Part shown: positions 33,101-41,592 of the stretch, piece by piece
Numbering within the stretch: position 1 is the stretch's first letter
How the letters are laid out: each line of letters starts with the position of its first letter
Origin: Pseudomonas mosselii
Lineage (GTDB): Bacteria; Pseudomonadota; Gammaproteobacteria; Pseudomonadales; Pseudomonadaceae
Length of the DNA: 64,000 nt
Assembly (NCBI RefSeq): GCF_005796105.1
Contig: NZ_VAUO01000002.1
Coordinates: forward strand, 62,001-126,000
Direction: 5' to 3'
Notes under the pieces: generated by a model
What the model was told of the DNA's origin: nothing
Databases searched by the model: none
The model's input: the letters and a program-made list of their open reading frames with translations, nothing else
Program-made: the position numbers and the translations under genes

Positions 33101-33197
33101 CGGCGCTGATCTGGCCGCGGAAGCCGCTGTTCTTAAGCGCTTCGAGGAATTCAGGATAGTTGGCGGCAGGCGCACGGGTCGGCAACTGGGCGATCAT
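30180..33197 (-). CDS. ydiJ: YdiJ-type FAD-linked dehydrogenase with Fe-S and CCG domains
   Basis: A 1005-aa oxidoreductase. The N-terminal half is an FAD-binding type 4 domain (LTPRGGGTGTNGQSLTDG, about 82-99) and a lactate/2-hydroxyglutarate dehydrogenase-type cap. Cysteines in AVHCNGNGACYNYDPNDAMC and in CLACKSCAGQCPIKVNVP fit two Fe-S clusters. A cysteine-rich CCG domain ends the protein (EATGCCGMSGTYGHEA). E. coli YdiJ, of similar size, oxidises D-2-hydroxyglutarate, so a D-2-hydroxyacid is the likely substrate. I start at ATG 33197 (MIAQLPTRAP). A LysR regulator diverges from it. Confidence 0.88.
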   Translation of the reverse strand: MIAQLPTRAPAANYPEFLEALKNSGFRGQISADYGTRTVLATDNSIYQRLPQAAVFPLDADDVARVATLMADPRFRDIKLTPRGGGTGTNGQSLTDGIVVDLSRHMNRILEINVEERWVRVQAGVVKDQLNAALKPHGLFFAPELSTSNRATVGGMINTDASGQGSCTYGKTRDHVLELNSVLLGGERLHSLPIDDATLEQACAAPGRVGEVYRMAREIQQTQAELIESTFPKLNRCLTGYDLAHLRDEQGRFNLNSVLCGAEGSLGYVVEAKLNVLPIPKYAVLVNVRYTSFMDALRDANALMAHKPLSIETVDSKVLMLAMKDIVWHSVAEYFPADSERPTLGINLVEFCGDEPAEVNARVQAFVEHLQADTSVERLGHTLAEGAEAVTRVYVMRKRSVGLLGNVEGEVRPQPFVEDTAVPPEQLADYIADFRALLDGYGLAYGMFGHVDAGVLHVRPALDMKDPAQAALVKPISDAVAALTKRYGGLLWGEHGKGLRSEYVPEYFGELYPALQRLKGAFDPHNQLNPGKICTPPDSAEGLTPVDGVTLRGDLDRTIDERVWQDFGSAVHCNGNGACYNYDPNDAMCPSWKATRERQHSPKGRASLIREWLRLQGEANIDVLAAAQRKASWFKGLPARLRNSRAKHQGQADFSHEVYDAMAGCLACKSCAGQCPIKVNVPDFRSRFLELYHGRYQRPLRDYLIGSLEFTIPYLAHAPGLYNAVMGSKWVSRLLADKIGMLDSPLISRFNFQSTLTRCRVQVASVPALRELTPAQRERSIVLVQDAFTRYFETPLLAAFIELAHRLGHKVFLAPYSANGKPLHVQGFLGAFAKAAIRNATQLKALADCGVPLVGLDPAMTLVYRQEYQKVDGVDCPPVLLPQEWLMNVLPEQAAPGAGSFRLMAHCTEKTNVPASTKQWEQVFARIGLKLVTEATGCCGMSGTYGHEARNQQTSKTIFEQSWATKLDKDGEALATGYSCRSQVKRMTEKQLRHPLEVVLQYAQR

Positions 33198-33403
33198 CAG
33201 GGGATGGCCTCTTGGTATGGGCTGGTTCACGGTTTCAGGCGTCAGGCCTGGGCTGTGAAAGCGGGCTCGCTCGCTTGCACAGATGCGTTTAGTTGTCATT
33301 CGCGCATGAATGGATTCGCAGCGGATGACGTATGCACCAATGTTCCTGTAGTTTCGCGCCAGGGGCAAACGGATATTCCTGCCGCTATCGATGAGCTTTA
33401 TGA

Positions 33404-34285
33404 ATGAATTACCGCCACCTGACCCCATCGATGTCGCTGCTGCTGGCCTTCGAAGCGGCCGCCCGGCATGAAAGCTACACCCGCGCCGCCGCAGAGCTTT
33501 CGCTGACCCAGAGCGCGGTGAGCCGCCAGGTACAGGCACTGGAGCAGCAACTGGGGCTGACCCTGTTCCGCCGCGAAGGCCGCCAGGTGCAACTGACCGA
33601 CGTCGGCCGCCTGTACCAACGCGAACTCAGCGAGGCCCTGGGGCGTATCCGCAGCGCCACGTTGCAGGCACTGGCCTACCAGTCCGGGGTCGGCACCCTG
33701 CGCCTGGCCACCCTGCCGACCTTCGGCTCCAAGTGGCTGCTGCCGCGCCTGCACGCGTTCTACGGCGCACACCCAGGCATGCTCGTACATATTCATTCAC
33801 GTATCGAAGCGATCAATTTTGATACCAGCGAGATCGACGCCGCCATCGGCGTGGCCAGCCACGACCTGCCCGGACTCATTTGTCACCGCCTGCACGCCGA
33901 GGAACTGGTAGTGATCCTGCCGCCACAGGGTGCTGCCGACGGCCAATGGGACCCGACGCGGATCAGCGGCCAGGTGTTGCTGAACGTGGCCAACAACCCG
34001 CACGCCTGGGGAGAATGGTTCTCCCACCACGCCCTGCCGCACCGCGCTATGCGCCTGGGGCCTAGCTTCGAGCTGACCTCGCACCTGATCCAGGCAGTTC
34101 GCGCCGGAATTGGCATCGGCCTTGTGCCGCGCATCCTGGTGGAGGAAGAGCTGGCCAGTGGCGAGCTGGTCAGCGCTGGCGCACCGATCGCCAGCCAGCG
34201 CAGCTATTACCTAATCTACCCACCCCGCAACGAGGCGCTGCCATCGTTGCGAGCGTTTCGTGGGTGGTTGCTGGAGCAAATTTGA
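33404..34285 (+). CDS. LysR-family regulator, GcvA-like
   Basis: A 293-aa regulator with an N-terminal winged HTH (AAELSLTQSAVSRQVQALEQ, about 27-46) and a periplasmic-binding-type effector domain. The helix LLLAFEAAARHESYTRAA is of the GcvA subgroup. It diverges from the YdiJ-type dehydrogenase over 206 bp, so control of that gene is the simplest guess. Confidence 0.9.
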   Translation: MNYRHLTPSMSLLLAFEAAARHESYTRAAAELSLTQSAVSRQVQALEQQLGLTLFRREGRQVQLTDVGRLYQRELSEALGRIRSATLQALAYQSGVGTLRLATLPTFGSKWLLPRLHAFYGAHPGMLVHIHSRIEAINFDTSEIDAAIGVASHDLPGLICHRLHAEELVVILPPQGAADGQWDPTRISGQVLLNVANNPHAWGEWFSHHALPHRAMRLGPSFELTSHLIQAVRAGIGIGLVPRILVEEELASGELVSAGAPIASQRSYYLIYPPRNEALPSLRAFRGWLLEQI

Positions 34286-34369
34286 TCCTTGCATGCTTTG
34301 CGCTGCCGCCCCACAGGATGTGCGCCAAACCCGCTCCCAAAGGTCCCTGCTCAATCAACAAGTTATGCG

Positions 34370-34407
34370 TCGTTCTGTGGGAACGGGTTTACCCGCGAAA
34401 AGGCCAG
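34370..34407. repeat. REP element
   Basis: A single P. putida-type REP palindrome (GGGAACGGGTTTACCCGCGAA core) between the LysR gene and the terminator of the permease. Confidence 0.75.
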
Positions 34408-34418
34408 CACAGGCAACA

Positions 34419-34454
34419 AAAAGCCCGATGCCAGTTACCTGACATCGGGCTTTT
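34419..34454. terminator. Intrinsic terminator between LysR gene and permease
   Basis: Arms AAAAGCCCGATG (34419-34430) and CATCGGGCTTTT (34443-34454) around a 12-nt loop. A/T runs on both sides allow it to serve both converging genes. Confidence 0.9.
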
Positions 34455-34469
34455 GCGAAGCCGCGTCGC

Positions 34470-35882
34470 TTACCTGGCCACACTACCTTCGCGTGTCTGC
34501 GCCCCACGCTTGCCCTTGAGCAAGTGAGCCACGTACATCACCACCAGCCACACCGGAATCGCATAGACCGAAATCTGGATCCCTGGAATCAGCAGCATGA
34601 TACCCAGGATCAGCACCACGAACGCCAGCACCAGGTAGTTGCCGTAGGGGTACAGCAGCGCCTTGAACAGCGGCTTCTGGCCGGTACGGTCGAGGTGCTG
34701 ACGGAATTTTAGGTGCGAGTAGCTGATCATCGCCCAGTTGATCACCAAGGTCGCGACCACCAGCGACATCAATAGCTCCAGGGCGTTCTGCGGCATCCAG
34801 TAGTTGAGCAGCACAGCGATCAGGGTCACCGCCGCCGACACCAGGATCGCGCGTACGGGTACGCCACGCTTGTCGACCTTGGCCAGGGCCGCGGGAGCGT
34901 CACCCTGCTCGGCCATGCCCAGCAGCATGCGCGCGTTGCAATAGGTGCCGCTGTTGTACACCGACAATGCGGCGGTCAGGACCACGAAATTGAGCAAGTT
35001 GGCGGCAACGTCGCTACCGAGCAACGAGAACACCTGGACGAACGGGCTGGAACCGTAGCTGCCACCAGAGGCATCGATGCTCGCCACCAGGTTGTCCCAC
35101 GGGGTCAGCGACAGCAGCACCACCAGGGCACCTACGTAGAAGATCAGGATGCGGTAGATGACCTGGTTGATCGCCTTCGGGATCACAGTCTTCGGCTTGT
35201 CGGCCTCGGCGGCGGTGAAACCGAGCATTTCGAGGCCACCGAAGGAGAACATGATGAACGCCAGGGCCATCACCAACCCACTGACCCCGTGCGGGAAGAA
35301 GCCGCCGTGGGACCACAGGTTGCTCAGCGAAGCGTCAGGGCCGCCATTGCCGCTAGTCAGCAGCCAAGCGCCCAGGCCGATCATGGCCACGATCGCCACG
35401 ACCTTGATGATGGCGAACCAGAACTCGGCTTCACCGAAGATCTTCACGTTCATCAGGTTGATGGCATTGATCAGCAGGAAGAAGCCCGCAGCAGTGACCC
35501 AGGTCGGGATCTCCGGCCACCAGTAATGCACGTACTTGCCTACTGCCGACAGCTCCGACATACCAACCAGGATGTACAGCACCCAGCAGTTCCAGCCCGA
35601 CAGGAAGCCTGCGAAACCGCCCCAGTACTTGTGCGCGAAGTGGCTGAAGGAACCGGCCACAGGCTCCTCTACGATCATCTCGCCCAGCTGGCGCATGATC
35701 ATGAAGGCAATGAAACCACAGATGGCATAGCCGAGGATCATCGATGGGCCAGCGGATTTCATCACCCCGGCCGAGCCGAGGAACAATCCGGTACCGATGG
35801 CGCCACCAAGGGCGATCAGTTGGATATGGCGGTTCTTCAAGCCACGCTTGAGCTCGCCGGTCTGAGGGTTGTGTCCACTCAT
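34470..35882 (-). CDS. Aromatic amino acid permease (AroP/PheP-like)
   Basis: A 470-aa inner-membrane amino acid-H+ symporter of the APC family with 12 predicted helices. The N-terminal block GLKNRHIQLIALGGAIGTGL and the FLGSAGVMKSAGPS stretch are the family signature. The sequence resembles AroP and PheP most, which import phenylalanine, tyrosine and tryptophan. I use ATG 35882 (MSGHNPQTGELKRGL); the upstream extension is not conserved. Two PhhR-like boxes far upstream fit a role in phenylalanine uptake. Proline- or GABA-type relatives remain possible. Confidence 0.87.
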   Translation of the reverse strand: MSGHNPQTGELKRGLKNRHIQLIALGGAIGTGLFLGSAGVMKSAGPSMILGYAICGFIAFMIMRQLGEMIVEEPVAGSFSHFAHKYWGGFAGFLSGWNCWVLYILVGMSELSAVGKYVHYWWPEIPTWVTAAGFFLLINAINLMNVKIFGEAEFWFAIIKVVAIVAMIGLGAWLLTSGNGGPDASLSNLWSHGGFFPHGVSGLVMALAFIMFSFGGLEMLGFTAAEADKPKTVIPKAINQVIYRILIFYVGALVVLLSLTPWDNLVASIDASGGSYGSSPFVQVFSLLGSDVAANLLNFVVLTAALSVYNSGTYCNARMLLGMAEQGDAPAALAKVDKRGVPVRAILVSAAVTLIAVLLNYWMPQNALELLMSLVVATLVINWAMISYSHLKFRQHLDRTGQKPLFKALLYPYGNYLVLAFVVLILGIMLLIPGIQISVYAIPVWLVVMYVAHLLKGKRGAQTREGSVAR

Positions 35883-36078
35883 GAACGAAGTCACCTGCTT
35901 GTTTTTATCTGTGACGGAATCGGACCCACCGCGCTCGTGGCGCAGCGGAATGGGCAAGGTGGTTACCTTGATTTCTTGGACGGGCAATCGACGCAAGGGC
36001 AAGGAGCCCAGTCCGATCAGCCGGGTGTCAGCAAGAGTGCGCGGTACGCAAAGGGGTCACAGGTAAAACGCGGCGCAC

Positions 36079-36108
36079 TGTATACCCCTGCAAACGCGCA
36101 GGCGTCAA
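36079..36108 (-). promoter_or_regulatory. Sigma-70 promoter candidate of the permease gene
   Basis: On the minus strand TTGACG (36103-36108) and TATACA (36079-36084) are 18 nt apart, both close to consensus. Transcription from here would give a leader of about 190 nt before the ATG at 35882. Confidence 0.55.
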
Positions 36109-36323
36109 CGCGTTGCACCGTTTCCTTGAGAAAAAGCGCAGCGTTCCTGGGGTGAAGGCCCGAAAAGGCGAGGTGATCGGCGTACATAGCGCCTCCATTT
36201 GTTGTTCTGTTCGCCCGGCTCTGCGGCCCGGCTGTGCACGTGGCAATGGCGCTATCTCAGCGGTTGGGCGGGGATTTGGGAAGGGGCCTGGACCAGGGGC
36301 GAGCGCCTAGGGCAGCCGACGAT

Positions 36324-36341
36324 TGGAAAGTTTCTTTTACA
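36324..36341. promoter_or_regulatory. Candidate PhhR box upstream of the permease
   Basis: Minus strand TGTAAA, six bases, TTTCCA: 11 of 12 matches to TGTAAA-N6-TTTACA, the same quality as the phhA box. Confidence 0.5.
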
Positions 36342-36384
36342 GGTGCCGGAAAAATCGGATTTTGAAGCGAATCCTGGCAACCAG

Positions 36385-36402
36385 CGTACAAATTTCTTTA
36401 CA
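36385..36402. promoter_or_regulatory. Second candidate PhhR box upstream of the permease
   Basis: Minus strand TGTAAA, six bases, TGTACG: one perfect half and one half with 4 of 6 matches. It is centred 61 bp (about six turns) from the first box. Confidence 0.35.
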
Positions 36403-36474
36403 AGATGGTCTGAAAACTTTCCAGCTGCGCAAAATCTGTTTTCTATTCAGTGGCTTGGGCATTTGCAGCACCCA

Positions 36475-36500
36475 CAAAAAAGCCAGCCCGAAGGCTGGCT
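36475..36500 (-). terminator. Intrinsic terminator of rluB
   Basis: Stem AGCCAGCC/GGCTGGCT (36481-36488, 36493-36500) around CGAA. On the minus strand a run of six T follows. It lies 20 bp beyond the rluB stop. Confidence 0.93.
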
Positions 36501-36519
36501 GTTTCGCTACCGGGCTGAA

Positions 36520-37584
36520 TCAGCCGCGCGGCTTGCCGCGACCACGGCCAGTCGGCTTGTCGCCCTCCGCACGCGCTGGACGCTTGCGCATCTCGCTCGG
36601 ACGCTCAGCCACCGTACTGCCACGGCTACCTTTGCGTGGTGCGGCCTCTTCGCGTGGTGCGCGGGCCGGACGTTCGGCGCCGCCCTCCTGGGCCGGACGC
36701 AGGGTACGCACGCGCTCGCCACGGCCCAATGGACGGGTCGATTTGCGCTGCATGCGCTCCAGACGGTCCTTGGCCTTGAGGTTCATCTCTGGCAGCGCTA
36801 CCGGCTGCAAACCGACCTCGGCGGAGAGGATGTCGATTTCGTTCTGGCTCATTTCGCGCCAGCGCCCCATGGGCAGGTCGGAATTGAGGAACACCGGACC
36901 AAAACGCACACGCTTCAGACGGCTCACCACCACGCCCTGGGATTCCCAGAGGCGACGAACTTCGCGGTTGCGACCTTCCATAACCACACAATGGAACCAG
37001 TGGTTGAAGCCTTCGCCGCCCGGCGCTTTCTGGATATCGGTGAACTTGGCAGGACCATCTTCGAGCATCACACCAGCCTTGAGGCGCTCAAGCATATCGT
37101 CGTCGACCTCACCCCGCACACGCACCGCGTACTCGCGGTCCATCTCGTAGGACGGGTGCATCAGGCGGTTGGCCAACTCGCCGTCGGTGGTGAACAGCAG
37201 CAGGCCGGTGGTGTTGATGTCGAGGCGGCCGATGTTGATCCAGCGCCCCTCTTTCGGGCGCGGCAGGCGATCGAACACGGTCGGACGGCCTTCAGGGTCG
37301 TCACGGGTGCAGATTTCGCCGTCGGGCTTGTTGTACATGATCACCCGGCGGGTCGCCTCAGCGGCCTCGACGCGCTTGATCAGCTTGCCGTCGACGGTAA
37401 TGGCGTCGTGCAGGTCGACGCGCAGGCCCAAGGTCGCCTCGACGCCGTTGACCTTGATACGGCCCTGGCTGATCCAGGCCTCGACGTCACGACGCGAACC
37501 GACGCCGATGCGCGCCAGTACCTTTTGCAGTTTTTCGCCGGACGGAGGGGTGGGTTGTTGGTCTTGCAGGTCTTTGTCACTCAT
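36520..37584 (-). CDS. rluB: 23S rRNA pseudouridine synthase RluB
   Basis: Modifies U2605 (E. coli numbering) of 23S rRNA. The 354-aa chain has an S4 RNA-binding domain (EKLQKVLARIGVGSRRDVEA, about 18-37) and an RsuA-type catalytic domain with the active aspartate in GRLDINTTGLLLFT. About 70 C-terminal residues are basic and low in complexity (Arg, Gly, Pro, Ala), probably a disordered RNA-binding tail. It lies downstream of scpB, as in many gamma-proteobacteria. Confidence 0.93.
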   Translation of the reverse strand: MSDKDLQDQQPTPPSGEKLQKVLARIGVGSRRDVEAWISQGRIKVNGVEATLGLRVDLHDAITVDGKLIKRVEAAEATRRVIMYNKPDGEICTRDDPEGRPTVFDRLPRPKEGRWINIGRLDINTTGLLLFTTDGELANRLMHPSYEMDREYAVRVRGEVDDDMLERLKAGVMLEDGPAKFTDIQKAPGGEGFNHWFHCVVMEGRNREVRRLWESQGVVVSRLKRVRFGPVFLNSDLPMGRWREMSQNEIDILSAEVGLQPVALPEMNLKAKDRLERMQRKSTRPLGRGERVRTLRPAQEGGAERPARAPREEAAPRKGSRGSTVAERPSEMRKRPARAEGDKPTGRGRGKPRG

Positions 37585-37716
37585 CTGGGCACCTCCCGGT
37601 GTAGTAGTGAAAGCGGGCGCGCACTATACGCGGTTTGAGCAATTAACGCATCTGGAGGGTAGAGGGTTTTATGCACCCCAAGAGGATTTTCTGCCTGACG
37701 GTTATCCGTTGCCGGT

Positions 37717-37766
37717 GCCGGCCCTTTCGCGGTGGTCCGGCACTCCGGTAAACCCGCTCCCACAGG
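37717..37766. repeat. REP element between scpB and rluB
   Basis: A REP palindrome of the variant with a central GGTGGTCCGGCACTCCGG insert. It lies between scpB and rluB and may separate their transcripts. Confidence 0.75.
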
Positions 37767-37817
37767 TGAGGCGCTCACCTCACTAGCGGTGCAGGCGGCA
37801 TTAAAAGGCAATCAGGA

Positions 37818-38588
37818 TTACAGCTTGCCGTCTTCTTGCGCCGAATCCTCATGCGCTTCATCGCGCAAATCATCGAAATCGATCTTCAATCCCTCTTCCA
37901 TGGCATCGAGTTCCACCAGCAGCGAGCGGAAGCTGGTTTGTGCCTTCGCCTCGTCTGGCGCCTCTTCCTCCGCCAGACTGGCATCGGCCAGGGCCTGCAG
38001 GTACGCCGGGACGGGCGCATCGTCCGGGTCGAACGCAGGTTCCGGCTCAGGCTCCAGTTCGCGCAATTCGGCCAGCGCTGGCAACGCGTCGAGACTTTTG
38101 AGATTGAAATGGTCGAGAAACGCCCGGGTGGTGGCGAACATCGCCGGGCGGCCGGGCACCTCACGGTAGCCGACGATACGGATCCACTCGCGCTCGATCA
38201 GCGTCTTGATGATATTGCTGTTGACAGCCACACCGCGCACATCCTCGATTTCGCCACGCGTGATCGGCTGACGGTAGGCAATCAGCGCCAGGGTTTCGAG
38301 CAGTGCACGCGAGTAGCGCTGCGGGCGCTCCTCCCACAACCGGCCCACCCAGGGGGCATAGCTTTCGCGGATCTGCAGGCGATAGCCGCTGGCGACCTCC
38401 TTGAGCTCGAAGGCCCGACCATTGCACGACTTGGCAAGCACCTCGAGGGCTTTCTTGAAGATCGCAGGTGCCGGGCGCTCAGCCTCTTCGAACAACTCAT
38501 ACAGGCGTTCAAGCGATTGCGGCTTGCCCGAGGCAAGCAGAAAGGCCTCGATCAATGAGGCAAGTTCGCGAGGTTCATTCAGGTTCAT
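37818..38588 (-). CDS. scpB: Segregation and condensation protein ScpB
   Basis: The 256-aa subunit of the SMC-ScpAB condensin that compacts and separates chromosomes. It has two winged-helix domains (SLIEAFLLASGKPQSLERLY near the start; ITRGEIEDVRGVAVNSNIIK about 110-129). The acidic C-terminal tail (from about 185) is longer than in the shortest family members. It follows scpA after 11 bp. Confidence 0.95.
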   Translation of the reverse strand: MNLNEPRELASLIEAFLLASGKPQSLERLYELFEEAERPAPAIFKKALEVLAKSCNGRAFELKEVASGYRLQIRESYAPWVGRLWEERPQRYSRALLETLALIAYRQPITRGEIEDVRGVAVNSNIIKTLIEREWIRIVGYREVPGRPAMFATTRAFLDHFNLKSLDALPALAELRELEPEPEPAFDPDDAPVPAYLQALADASLAEEEAPDEAKAQTSFRSLLVELDAMEEGLKIDFDDLRDEAHEDSAQEDGKL

Positions 38589-38599
38589 CGGTCGTCAGG

Positions 38600-39427
38600 T
38601 CACTCTGTCCGGGCGCGGACGTGGATCGGGGCGAAGGGCTCATTCTGCACCAGTTCGATCAGCGATTCCTTCACCAACTCCAGAATCGCCATGAAGGTGA
38701 CCACCACACCAAGCTTGCCTTCCTCGGCGCTGAACAGCTCAACGAACGGCACGAAGCCGCCGCCCTTGAGGCGCTCGAGCACGTCGCTCATGCGTTCGCG
38801 GGTCGACAACACTTCGCGGGTAACCTGGTGACTCTCGAACAGATCGTTGCGCCGCATGACTTCGGCCATGGACAGCAGGATTTCTTCCAGGGCCACCTCG
38901 GGCAGCAGCTTGCGGGCCTTGGCCTGAGGCGCATCCAGGCGTGGCACAAGGACATCGCGCCCCACTCGCGGCAACCCGTCAATACCTTCGGCGGCGGCCT
39001 TGAAGCGTTCGTACTCCTGCAGGCGACGGATCAGCTCGGCGCGCGGGTCGCCCTCCTCTTCCTCGACATCGGCCGAGCGCGGCAGCAGCATGCGCGACTT
39101 GATCTCAGCCAGCATCGCGGCCATGACCAGATACTCGGCGGCCAGCTCCAGACGCACGCTTTTCATCAACTCGACGTAGCTCATGTACTGGCGCGTGATC
39201 TCGGCCACCGGAATGTCGAGGATATCGACGTTCTGCTTGCGGATCAGGTACAGCAGCAGGTCCAAAGGCCCTTCGAAGGCTTCGAGAAAGACCTCCAGGG
39301 CATCTGGCGGAATGTACAGGTCCACCGGCATTTCGGTGAGCGCCTCGCCATACACCAGCGCCAGTTGCATCTGGAACGGCGTCTGGGCCTCGGGGACCTG
39401 CGCCTGGGGCGCGTTTTCCAAGCTCAC
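38600..39427 (-). CDS. scpA: Segregation and condensation protein ScpA
   Basis: The kleisin subunit (275 aa) that bridges SMC heads and binds ScpB. The N-terminal kleisin motif is FEGPLDLLLYLIRKQNVDIL and the C-terminal winged helix lies near VVTFMAILELVKESLIEL. The start is GTG at 39427, which overlaps the stop codon of the YciO-type gene (GTGA), so the two are translationally coupled. Confidence 0.94.
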   Translation of the reverse strand: MSLENAPQAQVPEAQTPFQMQLALVYGEALTEMPVDLYIPPDALEVFLEAFEGPLDLLLYLIRKQNVDILDIPVAEITRQYMSYVELMKSVRLELAAEYLVMAAMLAEIKSRMLLPRSADVEEEEGDPRAELIRRLQEYERFKAAAEGIDGLPRVGRDVLVPRLDAPQAKARKLLPEVALEEILLSMAEVMRRNDLFESHQVTREVLSTRERMSDVLERLKGGGFVPFVELFSAEEGKLGVVVTFMAILELVKESLIELVQNEPFAPIHVRARTE

Positions 39428-40053
39428 ACGTTGGCCATGAATGGGCTCGGGTCTCCGCAGCCCTCGCGGATCAGTTCGGGCTCATCGCCCGACAGGTCGA
39501 TGATGGTGGAAGCCTTCAGGTCGCCGAAACCGCCGTCGATCACCAGGTCGACGTGGTGCTCCAGGCGCTCGCGGATCTCGTAGGGGTCGACCATTGGCTC
39601 ATGGTCGCCGGGCAGGATCAGGCTCACGCTCATCAGCGGCTCACCCAGCTCGGCCAGCAACGCCAGGGTAATGGCGTGATCCGGCACACGCAGGCCGATG
39701 GTGCGGCGCTTCTCATGCAGCAACAAACGCGGCACCTCGCGGGTGCCATTGAGAATGAACGTGTAGGGGCCGGGTACGTGGGCCTTGAGCAGACGGAACG
39801 TGCCGGTGTCGACCTTGGCGTACAGCCCCAGCTGTGACATGTCGCAACACATCAGGGTGAAATTGTGGGTCTTGTCCAGGCCACGCAAGCGCCTGACACG
39901 TTCGATGGCAGCCTTGTTGCCGATCTGGCAACCCAAGGCATAGGCCGAATCGGTCGGATACACCACCACCCCGCCCTTGCGGATGATCTCTACGGCCTGA
40001 CGAATCAGGCGCGGCTGCGGGTTTTCCGGGTGGATCTGGAAAAATTGGCTCAC
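39424..40053 (-). CDS. yciO: YciO-type member of the YrdC/Sua5 family
   Basis: A 209-aa protein with the YrdC fold. It starts SQFFQIHPENPQPRLIRQAV from a GTG at 40053, matching E. coli YciO residue for residue over much of that stretch, and keeps GGVVVYPTDSAYALGCQIG. YrdC/Sua5 proteins make threonylcarbamoyl-AMP for tRNA t6A. YciO itself is a close paralogue with poorly settled function, so I do not equate the two. It lies 13 bp after the PHP gene and overlaps scpA. Confidence 0.9.
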   Translation of the reverse strand: MSQFFQIHPENPQPRLIRQAVEIIRKGGVVVYPTDSAYALGCQIGNKAAIERVRRLRGLDKTHNFTLMCCDMSQLGLYAKVDTGTFRLLKAHVPGPYTFILNGTREVPRLLLHEKRRTIGLRVPDHAITLALLAELGEPLMSVSLILPGDHEPMVDPYEIRERLEHHVDLVIDGGFGDLKASTIIDLSGDEPELIREGCGDPSPFMANV

Positions 40054-40066
40054 GGAGTCTTCCTGT

Positions 40067-40927
40067 TCATACCGCCATAGGCTGTTCATGTCGGAATCGG
40101 TGCCACAGGGGTGGCAGGTCCTCGGGCAATGGCCGATAGGCACCGATCTCGCCCCAGGTGCCGGGGCCGTGGAAATCGCTGCCAGCACTTGCCAGCAGGC
40201 CGAACTCACGGGTGAGGATCGACATCGTCCCCACTTGCTCGGGCGGCATCATCCCGTTGACCACTTCCAGTGCCTGCCCACCTGCCTGAATATAGTCGGC
40301 AATCAGCCGTCTGCGCTTGCTGCGGGTTAGCTCGTAGTGCATCGGATGCGCAAGACTCACCCATGCGTTGGACTCGCGCAGCGTCCCGACAGTTTCTTCG
40401 AGCGTCGGCCAATGCAGCTTGACGTCTCCCAGCTTGCCAGCGCCCAGCCATTTGCGAAACGCCTCGCCACGGTCCTTGACGAAACCTGCACGCACCAGGA
40501 ACTCGGCAAAATGCGGGCGGGCCGGGGCGTTGCCGCTGTCGCCCAGTTCCTGCTGCACTGCACGTGCGCCCTCCAGCGCGCCCGGCATGCCCTTTGCCGC
40601 GAGCTTGCGGTCGATTTCCTCGGCGCGCAGCCAGCGGCCACGATGCAGGCTCTCGATGGCCTCGAGCAACGGCGCTGCATCGAGGGCAAAATCGTAACCC
40701 AGCACGTGGATGGTGGCGCCCCCCCAGGTGCACGACAGCTCCACCCCGCTGACCCAACGCATGCCAAGCTCGGTGCAGGCCTGGCGCGCTTCAGGCAGGC
40801 CTTCGAGGGTGTCGTGATCGGTGAGCGAGAGCGTTTGCACCCCATGCTCATGGGCCCGGGCGACCAGTGCCGTGGGCGACAGGGCGCCATCGGAGGCCGT
40901 GCTGTGACAGTGCAGATCAACATTCAT
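40067..40927 (-). CDS. rnm: PHP-domain phosphoesterase, RNase AM (YciV/Rnm)-like
   Basis: A 286-aa metal-dependent phosphoesterase. From ATG 40927 it begins [18 protein letters not shown], the first PHP motif (HxH), followed by LTDHDTLEG and AGSDFHGPG, which carry further metal ligands. E. coli YciV (RNase AM) trims 5' ends of rRNAs and can degrade short oligonucleotides, and it is also linked to yciO. It diverges from yciB and starts the yciV-yciO-scpA-scpB unit. Confidence 0.9.
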   Translation of the reverse strand: MNVDLHCHSTASDGALSPTALVARAHEHGVQTLSLTDHDTLEGLPEARQACTELGMRWVSGVELSCTWGGATIHVLGYDFALDAAPLLEAIESLHRGRWLRAEEIDRKLAAKGMPGALEGARAVQQELGDSGNAPARPHFAEFLVRAGFVKDRGEAFRKWLGAGKLGDVKLHWPTLEETVGTLRESNAWVSLAHPMHYELTRSKRRRLIADYIQAGGQALEVVNGMMPPEQVGTMSILTREFGLLASAGSDFHGPGTWGEIGAYRPLPEDLPPLWHRFRHEQPMAV

Positions 40928-40994
40928 GGTGAAGCGCTTTCGCAAGAATCGATGTTTGTTATTATGCCGTCACATCCCGCTTCTGGCTGCCATT

Positions 40995-41591
40995 GTGAAA
41001 CAATTCATCGATTTCATCCCGCTGCTGCTGTTCTTCATCGTCTACAAACTGGACCCACGCACGGTCGAATTGGCTGGCCACACGTTCGAGTTCGGCGGCA
41101 TCTACAGCGCCACGGCAATGCTGATCGCCAGTTCGGTAGTGGTCTACGGCGCGCTGTTCCTGCGTCATGGCAAGCTGGAAAAAGGTCAATTGCTCACCCT
41201 GGTGGCATGCCTGGTGTTCGGTGGCCTGACCCTGGCGTTCCACAGCGAAACCTTCCTCAAGTGGAAAGCACCGGTGGTCAATTGGCTGTTCGCCCTGGCC
41301 TTCGCCGGCAGTCACTTCATCGGCGACCGGGTGCTGATCAAGCGCATCATGGGCCACGCGCTGACCCTGCCCGATGCCATCTGGAACCGCCTGAACGTCG
41401 CGTGGATCGCGTTCTTCCTGGTCTGCGGCGCCGCAAACCTGTTCGTCGCGTTCACCTTCCAGGACTTCTGGGTCGACTTCAAGGTGTTCGGCAGCCTGGG
41501 CATGACCGTGCTCTTCCTGGTGGCCCAAGGCTTGTATCTTTCGCGTCACCTGCACGACACCGACCCGTCCACTTCCAAACCCAAGGACTGA
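40995..41591 (+). CDS. yciB: Inner-membrane spanning protein YciB (intracellular septation protein A)
   Basis: A 198-aa membrane protein with five or six helices. I start at GTG 40995, since [20 protein letters not shown] is the family N terminus; the frame opens 23 codons earlier. It resembles E. coli YciB, which is linked to envelope integrity and cell elongation. It is followed after 1 bp by yciI. Confidence 0.92.
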   Translation: MKQFIDFIPLLLFFIVYKLDPRTVELAGHTFEFGGIYSATAMLIASSVVVYGALFLRHGKLEKGQLLTLVACLVFGGLTLAFHSETFLKWKAPVVNWLFALAFAGSHFIGDRVLIKRIMGHALTLPDAIWNRLNVAWIAFFLVCGAANLFVAFTFQDFWVDFKVFGSLGMTVLFLVAQGLYLSRHLHDTDPSTSKPKD

Positions 41592-41592
41592 C

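Larger units (their letters stand above)
35883..36474. other. Long leader and upstream region of the permease gene
   Basis: About 590 bases without a supported gene. It holds a good sigma-70 promoter (36079-36108), two TGTAAA-type boxes (36324-36341, 36385-36402) and an AT-rich stretch (about 36320-36460) unlike the GC-rich surroundings. Confidence 0.6.

Noticed and set aside
30783-33407. An 874-codon plus-strand frame opposite the YdiJ-type gene
   Set aside because: Antisense shadow of a well-supported dehydrogenase.
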